A stretch of 64,000 nt of DNA from Verrucomicrobiales bacterium (GTDB lineage Bacteria; Verrucomicrobiota; Verrucomicrobiia; Verrucomicrobiales; DEV007), in the NCBI GenBank assembly GCA_029212615.1, contig JARGPJ010000002.1, positions 186,001 to 250,000 of the forward strand. Direction: 5' to 3'. Under the pieces are notes generated by a model. It was given only the letters and a program-made list of their open reading frames with translations, did not search any database and was not told the origin of the DNA. Of this stretch, positions 17,038-26,413 are shown in pieces. Every line of letters begins with the position of its first letter. The stretch's first letter is position 1. The translations under genes and the position numbers were made by a program.

Positions 17038-19599
17038 ATGCCCCGTGACCGTTCGCTTCCCATTTTTGATCTCGAAATTGATCTCGCTGCCGCTGCATCG
17101 AAAGAATATTGTCGCGTCGTTATTGAAGCGCCTACGGGTTCCGGAAAATCCACTCAGGTTCCGCAATTCCTCGCTGACTCAGGGCTTTTAAAGAACGACG
17201 GAGAAATCTACGTTCTGCAACCGAGACGGCTTGCGGCCCGAATGCTGGCCAGCCGGGTCGCCAGCGAGCGTGGCGGCCGCGTCGGCGATGAAGTCGGCTA
17301 CCAGGTCCGCTTTGAGAATATTGTCTCAGACAAGACACGAATTCGCTTTGTGACGGAGGGGATCCTCATCCGGAAACTCATTGACCAGCCTGATCTCGCG
17401 GGTGTCGCAGCGGTTGTTCTCGACGAGTTTCACGAACGTCATTTTTTCGGTGACATCAGTCTAGCCCGCTGCCTTGAGGTGCAGCAAACCCTTCGCCCCG
17501 ATCTCAAACTCATTGTGATGTCGGCCACCCTCGAGGCGACAGCTCTCAAAAGTTACCTCGGAGAGGGATGTGGCCACCTCATTTCCCGGGGTCGCACCTT
17601 CCCGGTTCAAACACGCTTTGAGCCACCACGGGAACGCCATAAAGGAGACCTTTGGGATCAGACCGCCCGGGTCATTAAAGATCATCTGAAAACCGATGGA
17701 ATTCAGGGACATATCCTGGTTTTTATGCCGGGTCGGTATGAAATCCAAAAGACAGCGCAGGCTTTGCGTAAGGCGAGCTGGAGTAGCGCTTTCACCATTC
17801 ACGAACTCTACGGCGAACTTTCGCCTGAGAAGCAGGATGCCGCAGTCTCTCGCAGCGAAGGTCCTAAAATCGTCGTCGCAACCAATGTCGCTGAAACCTC
17901 CATCACGATTGACGGGATCGCACTCGTGGTGGACTCCGGGCTCGAACGCCGCTCTGCCTTCGATCATCGACGCGCCATCACCACCCTGCATATCGAGAAG
18001 ATCTCCCGTGCTTCCGCTGATCAACGGGCCGGTCGAGCCGGGCGGACAGGCCCCGGCACCGCGATCCGGCTCTGGAGTGAACGTGAACACGAAGCACGTC
18101 CCCCCGCGACCCCGGCAGAGATTCAAAGGATGGACCTCACCGAGGCTGTCCTCATTCTGGCATCCAGTGGAATCGAATCGATCCGCGATTTTCCCTGGTT
18201 CGAAAAGCCTGACCCTAACGGATTGGAGGAAGCGATTCAGCGCCTCCGGATCCTGGGAGCCCTCGACGCAGGCGAAAAGCTCACTCCCCTGGGAAAAAGA
18301 ATCAGCTATCTCCCTGTTCCTCCGAGATACGGCAGGATCATCGACGAAGCGGCACGTTCCGGCTGTCTCGACATCGCTGCCCTCATCGCGGCCCTGAGCC
18401 AATCACGACCGCTCTTCCCCGCGAGGAAACGGCGGCCGGATCATCTTCTGGCGGAGGATTTTTCGGATCCCGATGATGTCAGTGACTTTCAGCCACTCAT
18501 CAGAGCATGGCTCCAGATGAAGCAAAATCGCTTCAGTCGTGATGTCGGAGAGCGGCTCGGCATCCATGCCGGGGCCTGCCGGGACGTTGATCGTGTCGCG
18601 GGTCAGCTGACGCGCATCGCTTCACGCTGGCACTCGAACCCGAATCGCGACGCGAATCCTTCACCTGAGACGCTCGCCAAAGTCCTCCTGTCCGGATTCT
18701 CTGACCGTCTTGCGATTCGCCACAGCGCGTCAACCTTAAGCTGTGCCGTCATCGGTGGCCGAAAGGGGCAACTCGAGAAAAGCAGTCTGGCGAACGATAA
18801 AGGCGTGAAGCTTTTTCTCGCCGGGGAAATGATCGAAGTTGAAGGGCGCGAGGTGAATGTAAAACTCAATCTATGCACTCGTATCGAGGAAGCATGGCTC
18901 AATGACCTGTTTCCCGATGACTTTGATGAATATGACGGAGCCGTTTGGGAAAGCAGTACCCGTCGTGTGGAAGCACGTAAAGAACGACGTTTTCGTGATC
19001 TTGTTCTTGAAACCAGAGCCTCCGGCAGCGTTCCCCCGGACATGGCCGCTGAAATGCTCGCCAGCCGCGTCCTCTCCGGCGAGCTGAATCTGAAGTCCTG
19101 GGATGATAAAGTCTCCGCCTGGATTGCCCGTATCAACCTTGCCGCTGAGCATTGCCCCTCATACGAATTCCCCGCAATCGATGACGACTCACGACTCCTC
19201 ATGCTCGAACAGATTTGTGAAGGCGCCCTGAGCTACAAGCAAATCAAGGATCGGAGCGTATGGCCGGTCTTGAAGCAATGGCTGCCATCGTATCAAGTAA
19301 AGGCACTCGATCACCTCACGCCGGAGCGTATTCAGCTCTCCAGCGGCAAAGAGACAAGGGTCTTTTACCAGGAAGGTGAAAAACCCAAAATATCTGTTCT
19401 GATTCAACACCTTTGGGGCTTACAGGATTCCCCGAGAATTTGCGAAGGCAAGGTCCCCCTCGTCATCGAAATTCTCGCCCCGAACTCCCGTCCCGTGCAA
19501 GTCACCGAAAACCTTGCCGGATTCTGGACCGGGAGCTACCCCGCCGTTCGGGCACAGCTGAGAGGTCGTTATCCAAAGCACGAGTGGCCTGAATTTTAG
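17038..19599 (+). CDS. hrpB: ATP-dependent RNA helicase HrpB
   Basis: An 853-residue DExH-box helicase of the HrpB type. Walker A is APTGSGKST (G34-T39), the DEAH-equivalent box is DEFH (129-132), motif III is M-S-A-T, and motif VI is Q-R-A-G-R-A-G-R-T-G-P-G. The helicase-associated HA2 region follows, then the HrpB-specific C-terminal domain ending in Y-P-A-V-R-A-Q-L-R-G-R-Y-P-K-H-E-W-P, which is characteristic. Length is normal for HrpB (about 820-860). The cellular role in bacteria is poorly known. The gene is free-standing, followed by the AT-rich promoter region of gltX. Confidence 0.95.
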   Translation: MPRDRSLPIFDLEIDLAAAASKEYCRVVIEAPTGSGKSTQVPQFLADSGLLKNDGEIYVLQPRRLAARMLASRVASERGGRVGDEVGYQVRFENIVSDKTRIRFVTEGILIRKLIDQPDLAGVAAVVLDEFHERHFFGDISLARCLEVQQTLRPDLKLIVMSATLEATALKSYLGEGCGHLISRGRTFPVQTRFEPPRERHKGDLWDQTARVIKDHLKTDGIQGHILVFMPGRYEIQKTAQALRKASWSSAFTIHELYGELSPEKQDAAVSRSEGPKIVVATNVAETSITIDGIALVVDSGLERRSAFDHRRAITTLHIEKISRASADQRAGRAGRTGPGTAIRLWSEREHEARPPATPAEIQRMDLTEAVLILASSGIESIRDFPWFEKPDPNGLEEAIQRLRILGALDAGEKLTPLGKRISYLPVPPRYGRIIDEAARSGCLDIAALIAALSQSRPLFPARKRRPDHLLAEDFSDPDDVSDFQPLIRAWLQMKQNRFSRDVGERLGIHAGACRDVDRVAGQLTRIASRWHSNPNRDANPSPETLAKVLLSGFSDRLAIRHSASTLSCAVIGGRKGQLEKSSLANDKGVKLFLAGEMIEVEGREVNVKLNLCTRIEEAWLNDLFPDDFDEYDGAVWESSTRRVEARKERRFRDLVLETRASGSVPPDMAAEMLASRVLSGELNLKSWDDKVSAWIARINLAAEHCPSYEFPAIDDDSRLLMLEQICEGALSYKQIKDRSVWPVLKQWLPSYQVKALDHLTPERIQLSSGKETRVFYQEGEKPKISVLIQHLWGLQDSPRICEGKVPLVIEILAPNSRPVQVTENLAGFWTGSYPAVRAQLRGRYPKHEWPEF

Positions 19600-19629
19600 T
19601 TACCTCGATCTAAAGAGGGCACAGCAGAA

Positions 19630-19705
19630 ATATAAATTTTGTAAAATTATATAAAAATAATTCACCTTCTGAAATTTTATTTTTAACTTTATAATAATTT
19701 TAGGA
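19630..19705 (+). promoter_or_regulatory. AT-rich island with candidate promoter of gltX
   Basis: About 75 bp are almost pure A/T in an otherwise GC-rich window. A perfect TATAAT lies at 19690-19695, with a weak -35 (TTCTGA, 19667-19672) at 17 bp spacing and A/T tracts further upstream that could act as an UP element. Transcription would begin about 80 bp before the gltX ATG, leaving a short leader. Confidence 0.5.
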
Positions 19706-19780
19706 TAAGCAGGACTGTCTGTTGATCAGTCTATTGCCTCCCCTCTTGACCAATCGTGCTTTTGCGGCACTTTCAACGCC

Positions 19781-21136
19781 ATGAGCGTTCGCACCCGATT
19801 TGCCCCTTCTCCGACTGGATTTCTTCACATTGGTGGAGCGCGTACTGCCTTATACAACTGGCTCTATGCAAAGCACCATGGCGGTCAATTTATCCTCCGG
19901 GTTGAAGACACTGATGCTGAACGCAGCACCGCTGAGTCAATGCAGGTAATCCTCGACGGGTTGCAGTGGCTGGGGCTCGATTGGGACGAGGGCCCGGGTG
20001 TCGGAGGTGATTTTGGCCCCTACAACCAAAGTGAGCGTGGAGAGATCTATGATCGCTACCTCGCGAAGCTGGAGGCCGGCGGTTACGTCTATGAAGATGA
20101 CGGGGCGATCCGCTTCCGGGTTCCTGACAGGACGATTACGGTCAATGATCTCGTCTGTGGAGAGGTTTCCGTGAATCTGAAAGAACAGGGCTCCCGCCGT
20201 TACAACACCGAGACAAAGCAAGAGGAGGAAGCAAACCCCGATATCGTCATCAAACGTCCTAACGGCGGGTATATCTTTCATTTCGTCAACGTCGTTGATG
20301 ACATCGAAATGGGAATCACGCACGTGATCCGTGGTGAGGATCATCTCTCAAATACGCCAAAGCATCTCGCACTCTTTGAAGCCCTGGGGGCGACCCCGCC
20401 CACCTTTGCTCATATTCCGCTGAATTTGAACCCGAACGGGACAAAGATGAGTAAGCGGGATCAGGGGGCACTGATTCACGAATATCAGGAAAGCGGCTTT
20501 CTTCCTGATGCCGTGAACAACTACATGGCTCTCCTTGGGTGGTCGGCGAAAGATGACCGCGAGATCTTCAGCATGGCGGAATTGAAGGACCTCTTCGACT
20601 TCGACGGCGTGAACAATTCGAATTCTAAATTCGACTATGACAAGTGCAAGTGGGTCAACGGCGAGCATCTCCGCCATCTTTCCAATGGAGAGCTCCAGGA
20701 ATTGGCAGGTCCCTTCCTGAGTCGTTCCGGAATCCCAGCCGCCGACGACCGGGTCCCTGCGGCACTTCAACTCACCCGGGAGCGCGCCCAACTCCTCAGT
20801 GAGATTCCCGCCGTGATTGCCACTATTTTCGAATCAGAAGTCAGCTACGACGATGCGGCGGTAGCGAAAGTTACGGGACAGGACGACATTCAGAACAAGC
20901 TTTCCGCCCTCACCGCAGGATTGGCCAACTCGAGTGGCTGGGACGAAGTGGAAATTAAAGCTGCGATCTCTGCTGCTGCTGAAGGAATTGGAGTGAAGAT
21001 GGGAGCACTGATGCTGCCCTGTCGCGTCGGGGTCATGGGAAGCACCAGTGGAGCAGACCTCGTCCCTGTCCTCGTATTACTCGGGCAACCGGAGGTTATC
21101 CGCCGTCTTAAGGGCTTTTCAGCTCTGTTAGACTGA
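19781..21136 (+). CDS. gltX: Glutamyl-tRNA synthetase
   Basis: A 451-residue class Ic synthetase that charges tRNA-Glu. The HIGH-type motif is SPTGFLHIGGART (H16-I-G-G), and the KMSKS-type motif is TKMSKRDQG near residue 222. The bacterial GluRS blocks R-F-A-P-S-P-T and V-E-D-T-D-A-E-R-S are present, and the C-terminal helical anticodon-binding domain ends with P-V-L-V-L-L-G-Q-P-E-V. It is slightly shorter than the usual 465-500. The 3' end overlaps the convergent helicase gene by 29 bp. The upstream AT-rich segment holds a candidate promoter. Confidence 0.95.
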   Translation: MSVRTRFAPSPTGFLHIGGARTALYNWLYAKHHGGQFILRVEDTDAERSTAESMQVILDGLQWLGLDWDEGPGVGGDFGPYNQSERGEIYDRYLAKLEAGGYVYEDDGAIRFRVPDRTITVNDLVCGEVSVNLKEQGSRRYNTETKQEEEANPDIVIKRPNGGYIFHFVNVVDDIEMGITHVIRGEDHLSNTPKHLALFEALGATPPTFAHIPLNLNPNGTKMSKRDQGALIHEYQESGFLPDAVNNYMALLGWSAKDDREIFSMAELKDLFDFDGVNNSNSKFDYDKCKWVNGEHLRHLSNGELQELAGPFLSRSGIPAADDRVPAALQLTRERAQLLSEIPAVIATIFESEVSYDDAAVAKVTGQDDIQNKLSALTAGLANSSGWDEVEIKAAISAAAEGIGVKMGALMLPCRVGVMGSTSGADLVPVLVLLGQPEVIRRLKGFSALLD

Positions 21137-23855
21137 TTCTTTTCTCGATTTCTTTCAAAACTTCGTCGCGCCGAACCATCCATTCATCAAGCGCCACGGG
21201 AAAGAGTTCGATCCCCGCCCGCCTCAGCAGGAGGTGTCGATCCAGGCTCATCGCTTTCCCGGCTTCTCCGCGAAACCCGACCAGATCGATCGCTAGGCTG
21301 TTCCGCCCCTTCCGGCACAGCAGGTCAATCGGATACCCGCCGAGGTGAAAACCTTCTTCAACGGTGGCGCCAAGGCCCTCAATCGCCTCTCTGATCCCGG
21401 CGAAACAGGCTTGCGTAGATAAGCTGACCCTGTTCCCTCTCATCTCAGTTCCGGAAGCAGCGTAGGCAAGAAATCGACAGGCGAGCCGACTGGACTTTCC
21501 TGCGCTGGAAAAAGAGGCAAAGATGCGGTTTTCAATGCGGGCCCTTGTGATCGCAACGTTAAAAATATCTTCCTTGTCGAGGAATCGAAAGCTGGCGGCG
21601 GGACTTTCGTCGTCGAGTGTAAAGGAGAGGAACATGATATCACGCTCCTCACCCTGGAAAGAATGTGATGTCCCCACAAGAATACGATGGACCTCAAGGA
21701 GCCGGTGAATATCCGGTCTCGATTCCAGTCGCTTCATGATTGCATCAACTTGCGCACGAAAGGGTGAAAGAATTCCGAGGGTCAGAAGTTCTTTACCAGC
21801 CTCGGAGAAATGGTTAATTTGCTCAAAAATAGCATCAATCTCTTCTTCATTGACACCGTTCTCCCCCCTCTTCCCGTGACAGGGAAACACTTGTAGACCG
21901 TCCCTGGTCTGGTGATCAATTTCACGGTGCCCGGTCATGATCGCAAGATTCCCGCCATAGAATTCGCGATTGCTGAAACCGATGATTTCAGGCCGGCTCC
22001 GAAAATGTTCGTTCAGGAAAACAACGGCATCCTGATCGGAGATCATCTCAGAAGCGAGATCAACCAGACTCACCCTGCGAAAATTGAATCGCGTCGCATC
22101 CTCCTCTGAAAGCCCGAACTGTTTGGCGAACTCCGCCTGGCGCGACACTGGAAGAAAGGAAAGGTGGCGAAGCTGTTTGGGATCCCCTGTCACCACTGCC
22201 CGCTTCGCCCGCTGAAGCGCTGGAAAAACCGATGCGATATCGCACTGAGAAGCTTCGTCAATGATCACCAGATCAAACATTTCCACCTCAAGAGGAATGA
22301 TGCGATGAAGGTCACTCAGGTTCATGAGCCAAACGGGAAGGGTTTGGAATAAGGTCTTCCATCGAACTTGAAGTAGATACTCCTCGCGCTTCTTCGAGGT
22401 TCTCGCCCGGGTGCTTTTCGAGAAGTTGCGAAAAGTCTTCCGGTCCCGGCGAAGTGCGGTATTGAGATAGAAGCGACGCTTTTCTCTGAGTAGCACAACG
22501 GTATCCTCTACCTGCCTCGCGAGATTTCGGCAAACCTCATCAACGAGACCGGAAAGAAGCGGGCGTTTCCCGGCCGCCGAGAGAATTCGTCGCTGCCGCC
22601 ATCGAGTAAAGAACCCGTGCGAGGTTCGCGTGAGGACCTTGCCCCGCTTCTGTGCTCTCCTTGCGTTCGTATGAAGTCTTTGCTCCGCCCTCAGAAGCTG
22701 CTTCCTGCCATACTTCAATTTACTTTCCGCCTGCCGTGGCAGATTCGCATCAGGTGGTTCAGAGCCGTGAAATCCGGAAAGAAGGTTTTCCAGATAGGAC
22801 TTCAATTCCTTGAGGTAGTTTTTTCTTCCGGCCCTGACACAGACCCCGGCAAGATTCAGCGCTTCTTCAATTTTATCCGCAACCACATCAACCGCGTGAT
22901 CCATTTTTGACACGACGAGCACCGACTCACCGCGGCTTACCGCCTGCATTGCGAGCGCGGCGATGGTGAAGGATTTACCTGTTCCGGGAGGCCCGACAGC
23001 AAGGGTCACGCTTCGTGAACGCGCTGATTCCGCGACATTCTTCTGGGCAGGACTGAGCAGCGCAGGAGTATAGCCGACAGGAGCCGGAACATTGAGACCC
23101 GGTGCCTGGTGACCGAGCAGGGAAGCCGCCGCCGTCGACAGCTCTTTTGACTTCGCCATGGTCTGCAAATCATTGATCACACCACGCATTTCAGTCGATT
23201 TATCCACGAGGAATAGAGTGGCGGCTGATTGCAGGGACCAGGATTCACCGTCTTCTTTCTTAAGCTGCGTAAAATAATGCCGTAGATCTCTGGATGGAAG
23301 CAAATTAGGATAATTGAAGAGTCCATCTGTCTCCGTTTCGGGAAACTGTTTCGAAAAGAGTCGCCGAAGTTCCCCGATACAGCCTTCAGAGTGGCCTGAA
23401 GTTTCGACTGCCTTTTCCATTTGCAGGACAAAGTCGTCATCCCCCAAACGTTCGAGCAAGGCGTAGTTTAAGATGCCACGACTGGTGTCTATCACAAACT
23501 CAGCCCCGCCGGTTTCCGTAATCTCACTGACGGCGGTTGGATATAGGATGAGTGGAGCGTACCCCGGACGAGTGCGACCACTCCCCTCTTCCAGTGCTCC
23601 AATGAAAAAGATCGAGCCACAAAAGAGCTCACGTTCTTTTTCGTAAAGCCGCGCTTGTGTTGCCAACGCAGCCGCTTTCTTCCCCGGGACAAAGTAGAGC
23701 CCATCGAGAACCGCGCTCGAAACGACGGGATCGACTCCCTCCAGAATCAGAGATTGACGGACACGGTTGCTCTTCAGGCTGACTACTCCGGCCCGACTCC
23801 CGTTTTCACGATAGCATTCGGCGAGATACTGGAGAATGCCCGATGCTGAATTCAT
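21108..23855 (-). CDS. Superfamily-1 helicase with C-terminal restriction-endonuclease-like domain
   Basis: A 915-residue protein. The N-terminal third (1-270) is of unknown fold. The SF1 (DNA2/UPF1-like) motor has Walker A GPPGTGKS (288-295), Walker B I-I-D-E-A-S-Q-C-D (D533-E534), motif III G-D-P-K-Q-L, and late V-G-T-S-H-S-F-Q-G-E-E-R-D with A-I-T-R-A-R. Residues about 820-915 look like the Vsr/DUF559-type nuclease fused to DUF4011 helicases: G-Y-P-I-D-L-L, then L-A-I-D-L-V-G where active enzymes have I-E-x-D-G, then R-H-L-L-L-R-R-A-G. Its start overlaps the nnrS stop by 4 bp. Related helicase-nuclease fusions occur in antiviral defence, but no defence partner is beside it. Confidence 0.8.
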   Translation of the reverse strand: MNSASGILQYLAECYRENGSRAGVVSLKSNRVRQSLILEGVDPVVSSAVLDGLYFVPGKKAAALATQARLYEKERELFCGSIFFIGALEEGSGRTRPGYAPLILYPTAVSEITETGGAEFVIDTSRGILNYALLERLGDDDFVLQMEKAVETSGHSEGCIGELRRLFSKQFPETETDGLFNYPNLLPSRDLRHYFTQLKKEDGESWSLQSAATLFLVDKSTEMRGVINDLQTMAKSKELSTAAASLLGHQAPGLNVPAPVGYTPALLSPAQKNVAESARSRSVTLAVGPPGTGKSFTIAALAMQAVSRGESVLVVSKMDHAVDVVADKIEEALNLAGVCVRAGRKNYLKELKSYLENLLSGFHGSEPPDANLPRQAESKLKYGRKQLLRAEQRLHTNARRAQKRGKVLTRTSHGFFTRWRQRRILSAAGKRPLLSGLVDEVCRNLARQVEDTVVLLREKRRFYLNTALRRDRKTFRNFSKSTRARTSKKREEYLLQVRWKTLFQTLPVWLMNLSDLHRIIPLEVEMFDLVIIDEASQCDIASVFPALQRAKRAVVTGDPKQLRHLSFLPVSRQAEFAKQFGLSEEDATRFNFRRVSLVDLASEMISDQDAVVFLNEHFRSRPEIIGFSNREFYGGNLAIMTGHREIDHQTRDGLQVFPCHGKRGENGVNEEEIDAIFEQINHFSEAGKELLTLGILSPFRAQVDAIMKRLESRPDIHRLLEVHRILVGTSHSFQGEERDIMFLSFTLDDESPAASFRFLDKEDIFNVAITRARIENRIFASFSSAGKSSRLACRFLAYAASGTEMRGNRVSLSTQACFAGIREAIEGLGATVEEGFHLGGYPIDLLCRKGRNSLAIDLVGFRGEAGKAMSLDRHLLLRRAGIELFPVALDEWMVRRDEVLKEIEKRISLTELKSP

Positions 23856-25003
23856 CCTTCTTCGGAGTCGCTACGGGGTTTTCGAAGTTGAATGCCCCCC
23901 CAAATCGCGAGAATCACAATCAGGGTCGCAGCTGAATAGATATGATGCGAAATTCTCGTCGATGGAACAAGGTCTGCTGTTGCTCTGGTCGCGGCAGTGA
24001 GAACGATTAACCAAACGATCCATTGCCAGCCTGAACTCTTTCTTGAGGGCGCCGCATCATGGTAGTGCCCCATGATGACACGGTCCGCGACGAGGAGAAT
24101 CAATTGGGTGAAGCCGCCAAGAAAGAGAAGATGCTCGAACGCGAAAGTTTCCTGAGGCCGGATAGCCCTCAAAAGAAACGCAACACAAAGCATGATCAGC
24201 CCCATTCGCAACGCCCATGGCCGCGTCCCGGGTGCCCTGCCTCGAAACAAGGCCGGTAACAGTACGGCCGCCCAACTCAGAACGACAAGAAAACGGATTG
24301 CATTCCCCCACCTCACCGAGCAATAAACCTCGATAAAGAAGGAGGCAACGATCGCTATTGCAGTTCCCCACACGAACCGGGCACGAGAGCGCGCTGAAAC
24401 AGTCCGCGAAGCTTTGCCGTCCTCCTGGAAAAAACGCGGAAACAGGTAGGATCCCACACCGAGGATCGGCAGAAGGAGGAACCCCTGATAACCAAAAAGC
24501 CGCAAAAGGTAGTCCAGTTCCGGGGATCGCAGGTGAAGTCGAAAGCACCAGGCAAAAAGTACGCCGACGCCAATGGCTACCGAGAGAAAGGCAAGACTGA
24601 ATCCAGGTGGAGGCAGGGAACGCCCCGTTCGCAAGACCCGGCTACCCAGCATCACGAGAAGAAGGCAGCCTGTAATCGCAGAGAAAAGGTCACCTCCGGC
24701 GATCGAGGCTTTTGCGTAGCTCAATTGGGCAAGCAGCCATCCTGCGGAAAGAGACAGGATTTCGACCCGGTTGAGCGGCGCAGCCTCCAGAAACCGTGGC
24801 CATGCTGTGCCCAGAAATCCAATAAGAAACGCAGCCCCGAACCCAAAGATGAGGAGACGTGGATGCTGAAGGGCGGGATAAATAGGCCACCACCCGATGT
24901 AGTGCAAAGGCCAGAGGAGAAGCCCGAAAACAGCGGCTGCGATACCGAGAGGGAAAAACACACGAAACGGCTCCGAAGCCCAGGCAGAGTCGTATCGTGG
25001 CAT
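23852..25003 (-). CDS. NnrS family membrane protein
   Basis: A 383-residue polytopic membrane protein. The N-terminus has the NnrS opening (W-A-S-E-P-F-R-V-F-F-P-L-G-I-A-A-A), and the block F-G-F-G-A-A-F-L-I-G-F-L-G-T-A-W-P-R-F is the degenerate form of the NnrS G-F-x-A-A-x-x-x-G-F-L-L-T-A motif. About ten to twelve membrane segments can be seen. NnrS proteins are haem- and copper-containing and linked to nitric-oxide stress, but this copy lacks the usual His-rich H-x-H-E-M just before that block. No denitrification genes are nearby. It is translationally coupled (ATGA) to the downstream helicase, an unusual pairing. Confidence 0.75.
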   Translation of the reverse strand: MPRYDSAWASEPFRVFFPLGIAAAVFGLLLWPLHYIGWWPIYPALQHPRLLIFGFGAAFLIGFLGTAWPRFLEAAPLNRVEILSLSAGWLLAQLSYAKASIAGGDLFSAITGCLLLVMLGSRVLRTGRSLPPPGFSLAFLSVAIGVGVLFAWCFRLHLRSPELDYLLRLFGYQGFLLLPILGVGSYLFPRFFQEDGKASRTVSARSRARFVWGTAIAIVASFFIEVYCSVRWGNAIRFLVVLSWAAVLLPALFRGRAPGTRPWALRMGLIMLCVAFLLRAIRPQETFAFEHLLFLGGFTQLILLVADRVIMGHYHDAAPSRKSSGWQWIVWLIVLTAATRATADLVPSTRISHHIYSAATLIVILAIWGGIQLRKPRSDSEEG

Positions 25004-25010
25004 ACCCTTC

Positions 25011-25041
25011 GACCGCTTATTGCAAACAAAGTAAGGCGGTC
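25011..25041 (-). terminator. Hairpin at the end of the oxidoreductase gene
   Basis: GACCGC-TTA pairs with TAA-(bulged G)-GCGGTC, giving a nine-pair stem with a twelve-base loop that overlaps the stop of the Gfo/Idh gene and lies just before the nnrS start on the same strand. No U-tract follows, so it could be an attenuator. Confidence 0.3.
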
Positions 25042-26203
25042 AGATCTTCGGAAACTGAATCCACTTCTGATCAGATGCGGAACTTTCCACCGTCGCTTTG
25101 ATGAACGCAAGACCGGCGACACCATCGTCTACTCCCGGGAAATCGTAACCGCCTTCAGGAGCAGGCTTGCCGTCAATCTTGTCCGCCATTGCCTGCGCAG
25201 CAGCGAGATAAATATTGGCAAATGCCTCAATGAACCCTTCCGGGTGAGCGAATGGCGTTCTCGTGAAGCCATGCCCTGAGGCTGCTTCGCTGATGTAGTC
25301 ATTTCCACGGCGGTAAATCTTCCTTGGAGCGTTTGCGTATTTTACGATGAGTTCGTTCGGATCTTCCTGATGCCATTCGAGCGACGCTTTGGTCCCGTAG
25401 ACGCGAATATTGAGCGCGTTCTCGTCACCGTTGGAAATCTGAGAGGCATGAATGATGCCCTTTGCCCCGCCTTCAAAGCGAACGAGATTGTTTCCGTCAT
25501 CATCAAGCTCACGACCGGGAATGAATGCGGTGAGGTCCGAACAAATTTCTTCGACCTCCAGCCCTGTGATGTAGCGAATCAGATTGTGTGCATGGGTTCC
25601 GATATCCCCCATGCAATTGGAGATACCCGCGATTTTCGGGTCGGAGCGCCAGTTATTGATTTTCCCCTGCCCGTCACCTTCAACATCGCCAACCGCGTAA
25701 CCCTGAGGGTATTCAGCGACGATCTTAAGAATCCGGCCCAACTCACCATTTTTCACCATGTGCTTCGCTTGCTTCACCATGGGATAGCCTGTGTAATTAT
25801 GAGTCAGGGCAAAAACCTGATCGCTCTTGTTCACGATTTCGCGAAGCTCAAGAGCCTCTTCGTAGCTCAGGGTCATCGGCTTATCGCAGATGACATTAAA
25901 ACCCGCTTCTATGAAGCACTTGGCCACTTCAAAATGCAGGCAGTTTTGAACGACGATCGAAACAAAGTCGACCTTGTCTTCACGAGCAGCCTCCTTCTCA
26001 GCCATTTCCTGATAGCTGCCATAGGCCCGGTCAGGATCGATGAAAAAATCCTCGCCGGACAGTTTTGATTTTTCGGGATCGGAAGAGAAACAGCCGGCAA
26101 CCAGCTCAATTTTTCCATCCAAATTCGCCGCCATCCGGTGAACCTGACCAATAAATGCTCCCCGGCCGCCTCCGACCATTCCCATGCGTAATTTTCGATT
26201 CAT
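25040..26203 (-). CDS. Gfo/Idh/MocA family oxidoreductase
   Basis: A 387-residue NAD(P)-dependent oxidoreductase. The Rossmann motif is M-G-M-V-G-G-G-R-G-A-F-I-G near residues 7-19, and the catalytic-lysine motif is the normal variant C-D-K-P-M-T (about residues 115-120). A C-terminal alpha/beta dimerisation domain follows, with substrate-site G-D-I-G-T-H-A-H-N-L. No signal peptide is visible, so it is cytoplasmic. An AGGAAA sequence nine bases before the ATG is one of the few clear ribosome-binding sites here. The substrate is probably a sugar, inositol or derivative and cannot be named. Confidence 0.9.
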   Translation of the reverse strand: MNRKLRMGMVGGGRGAFIGQVHRMAANLDGKIELVAGCFSSDPEKSKLSGEDFFIDPDRAYGSYQEMAEKEAAREDKVDFVSIVVQNCLHFEVAKCFIEAGFNVICDKPMTLSYEEALELREIVNKSDQVFALTHNYTGYPMVKQAKHMVKNGELGRILKIVAEYPQGYAVGDVEGDGQGKINNWRSDPKIAGISNCMGDIGTHAHNLIRYITGLEVEEICSDLTAFIPGRELDDDGNNLVRFEGGAKGIIHASQISNGDENALNIRVYGTKASLEWHQEDPNELIVKYANAPRKIYRRGNDYISEAASGHGFTRTPFAHPEGFIEAFANIYLAAAQAMADKIDGKPAPEGGYDFPGVDDGVAGLAFIKATVESSASDQKWIQFPKI

Positions 26204-26413
26204 AAAGAGGTTTTCCTAAGTTGGCGAGAGCCTAGCAAATGCCGCCGTGAATGCAAGACACCCACATCCGTTCCTCACTCAATTATTCATCTACAGTCTC
26301 GACTTCCCGGGGAATTCGAGACTTTTAAGAGCGGCTCCCGCTGAGCTCTACACATGAGCAACGCTCTGAGCGGCGAAACGGAAGACAGGAACAAATTCCC
26401 TCCCTTGCGGGAA

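Noticed and set aside
17461-18402. Minus-strand ORF of 313 codons and overlapping plus-strand ORF (17696-18397)
   Set aside because: Both lie inside the HrpB gene, whose helicase motifs are continuous through this region.
24533-25279. Plus-strand ORF of 248 codons
   Set aside because: Antisense to nnrS and the oxidoreductase; Arg/Lys-rich composition of a shadow frame.
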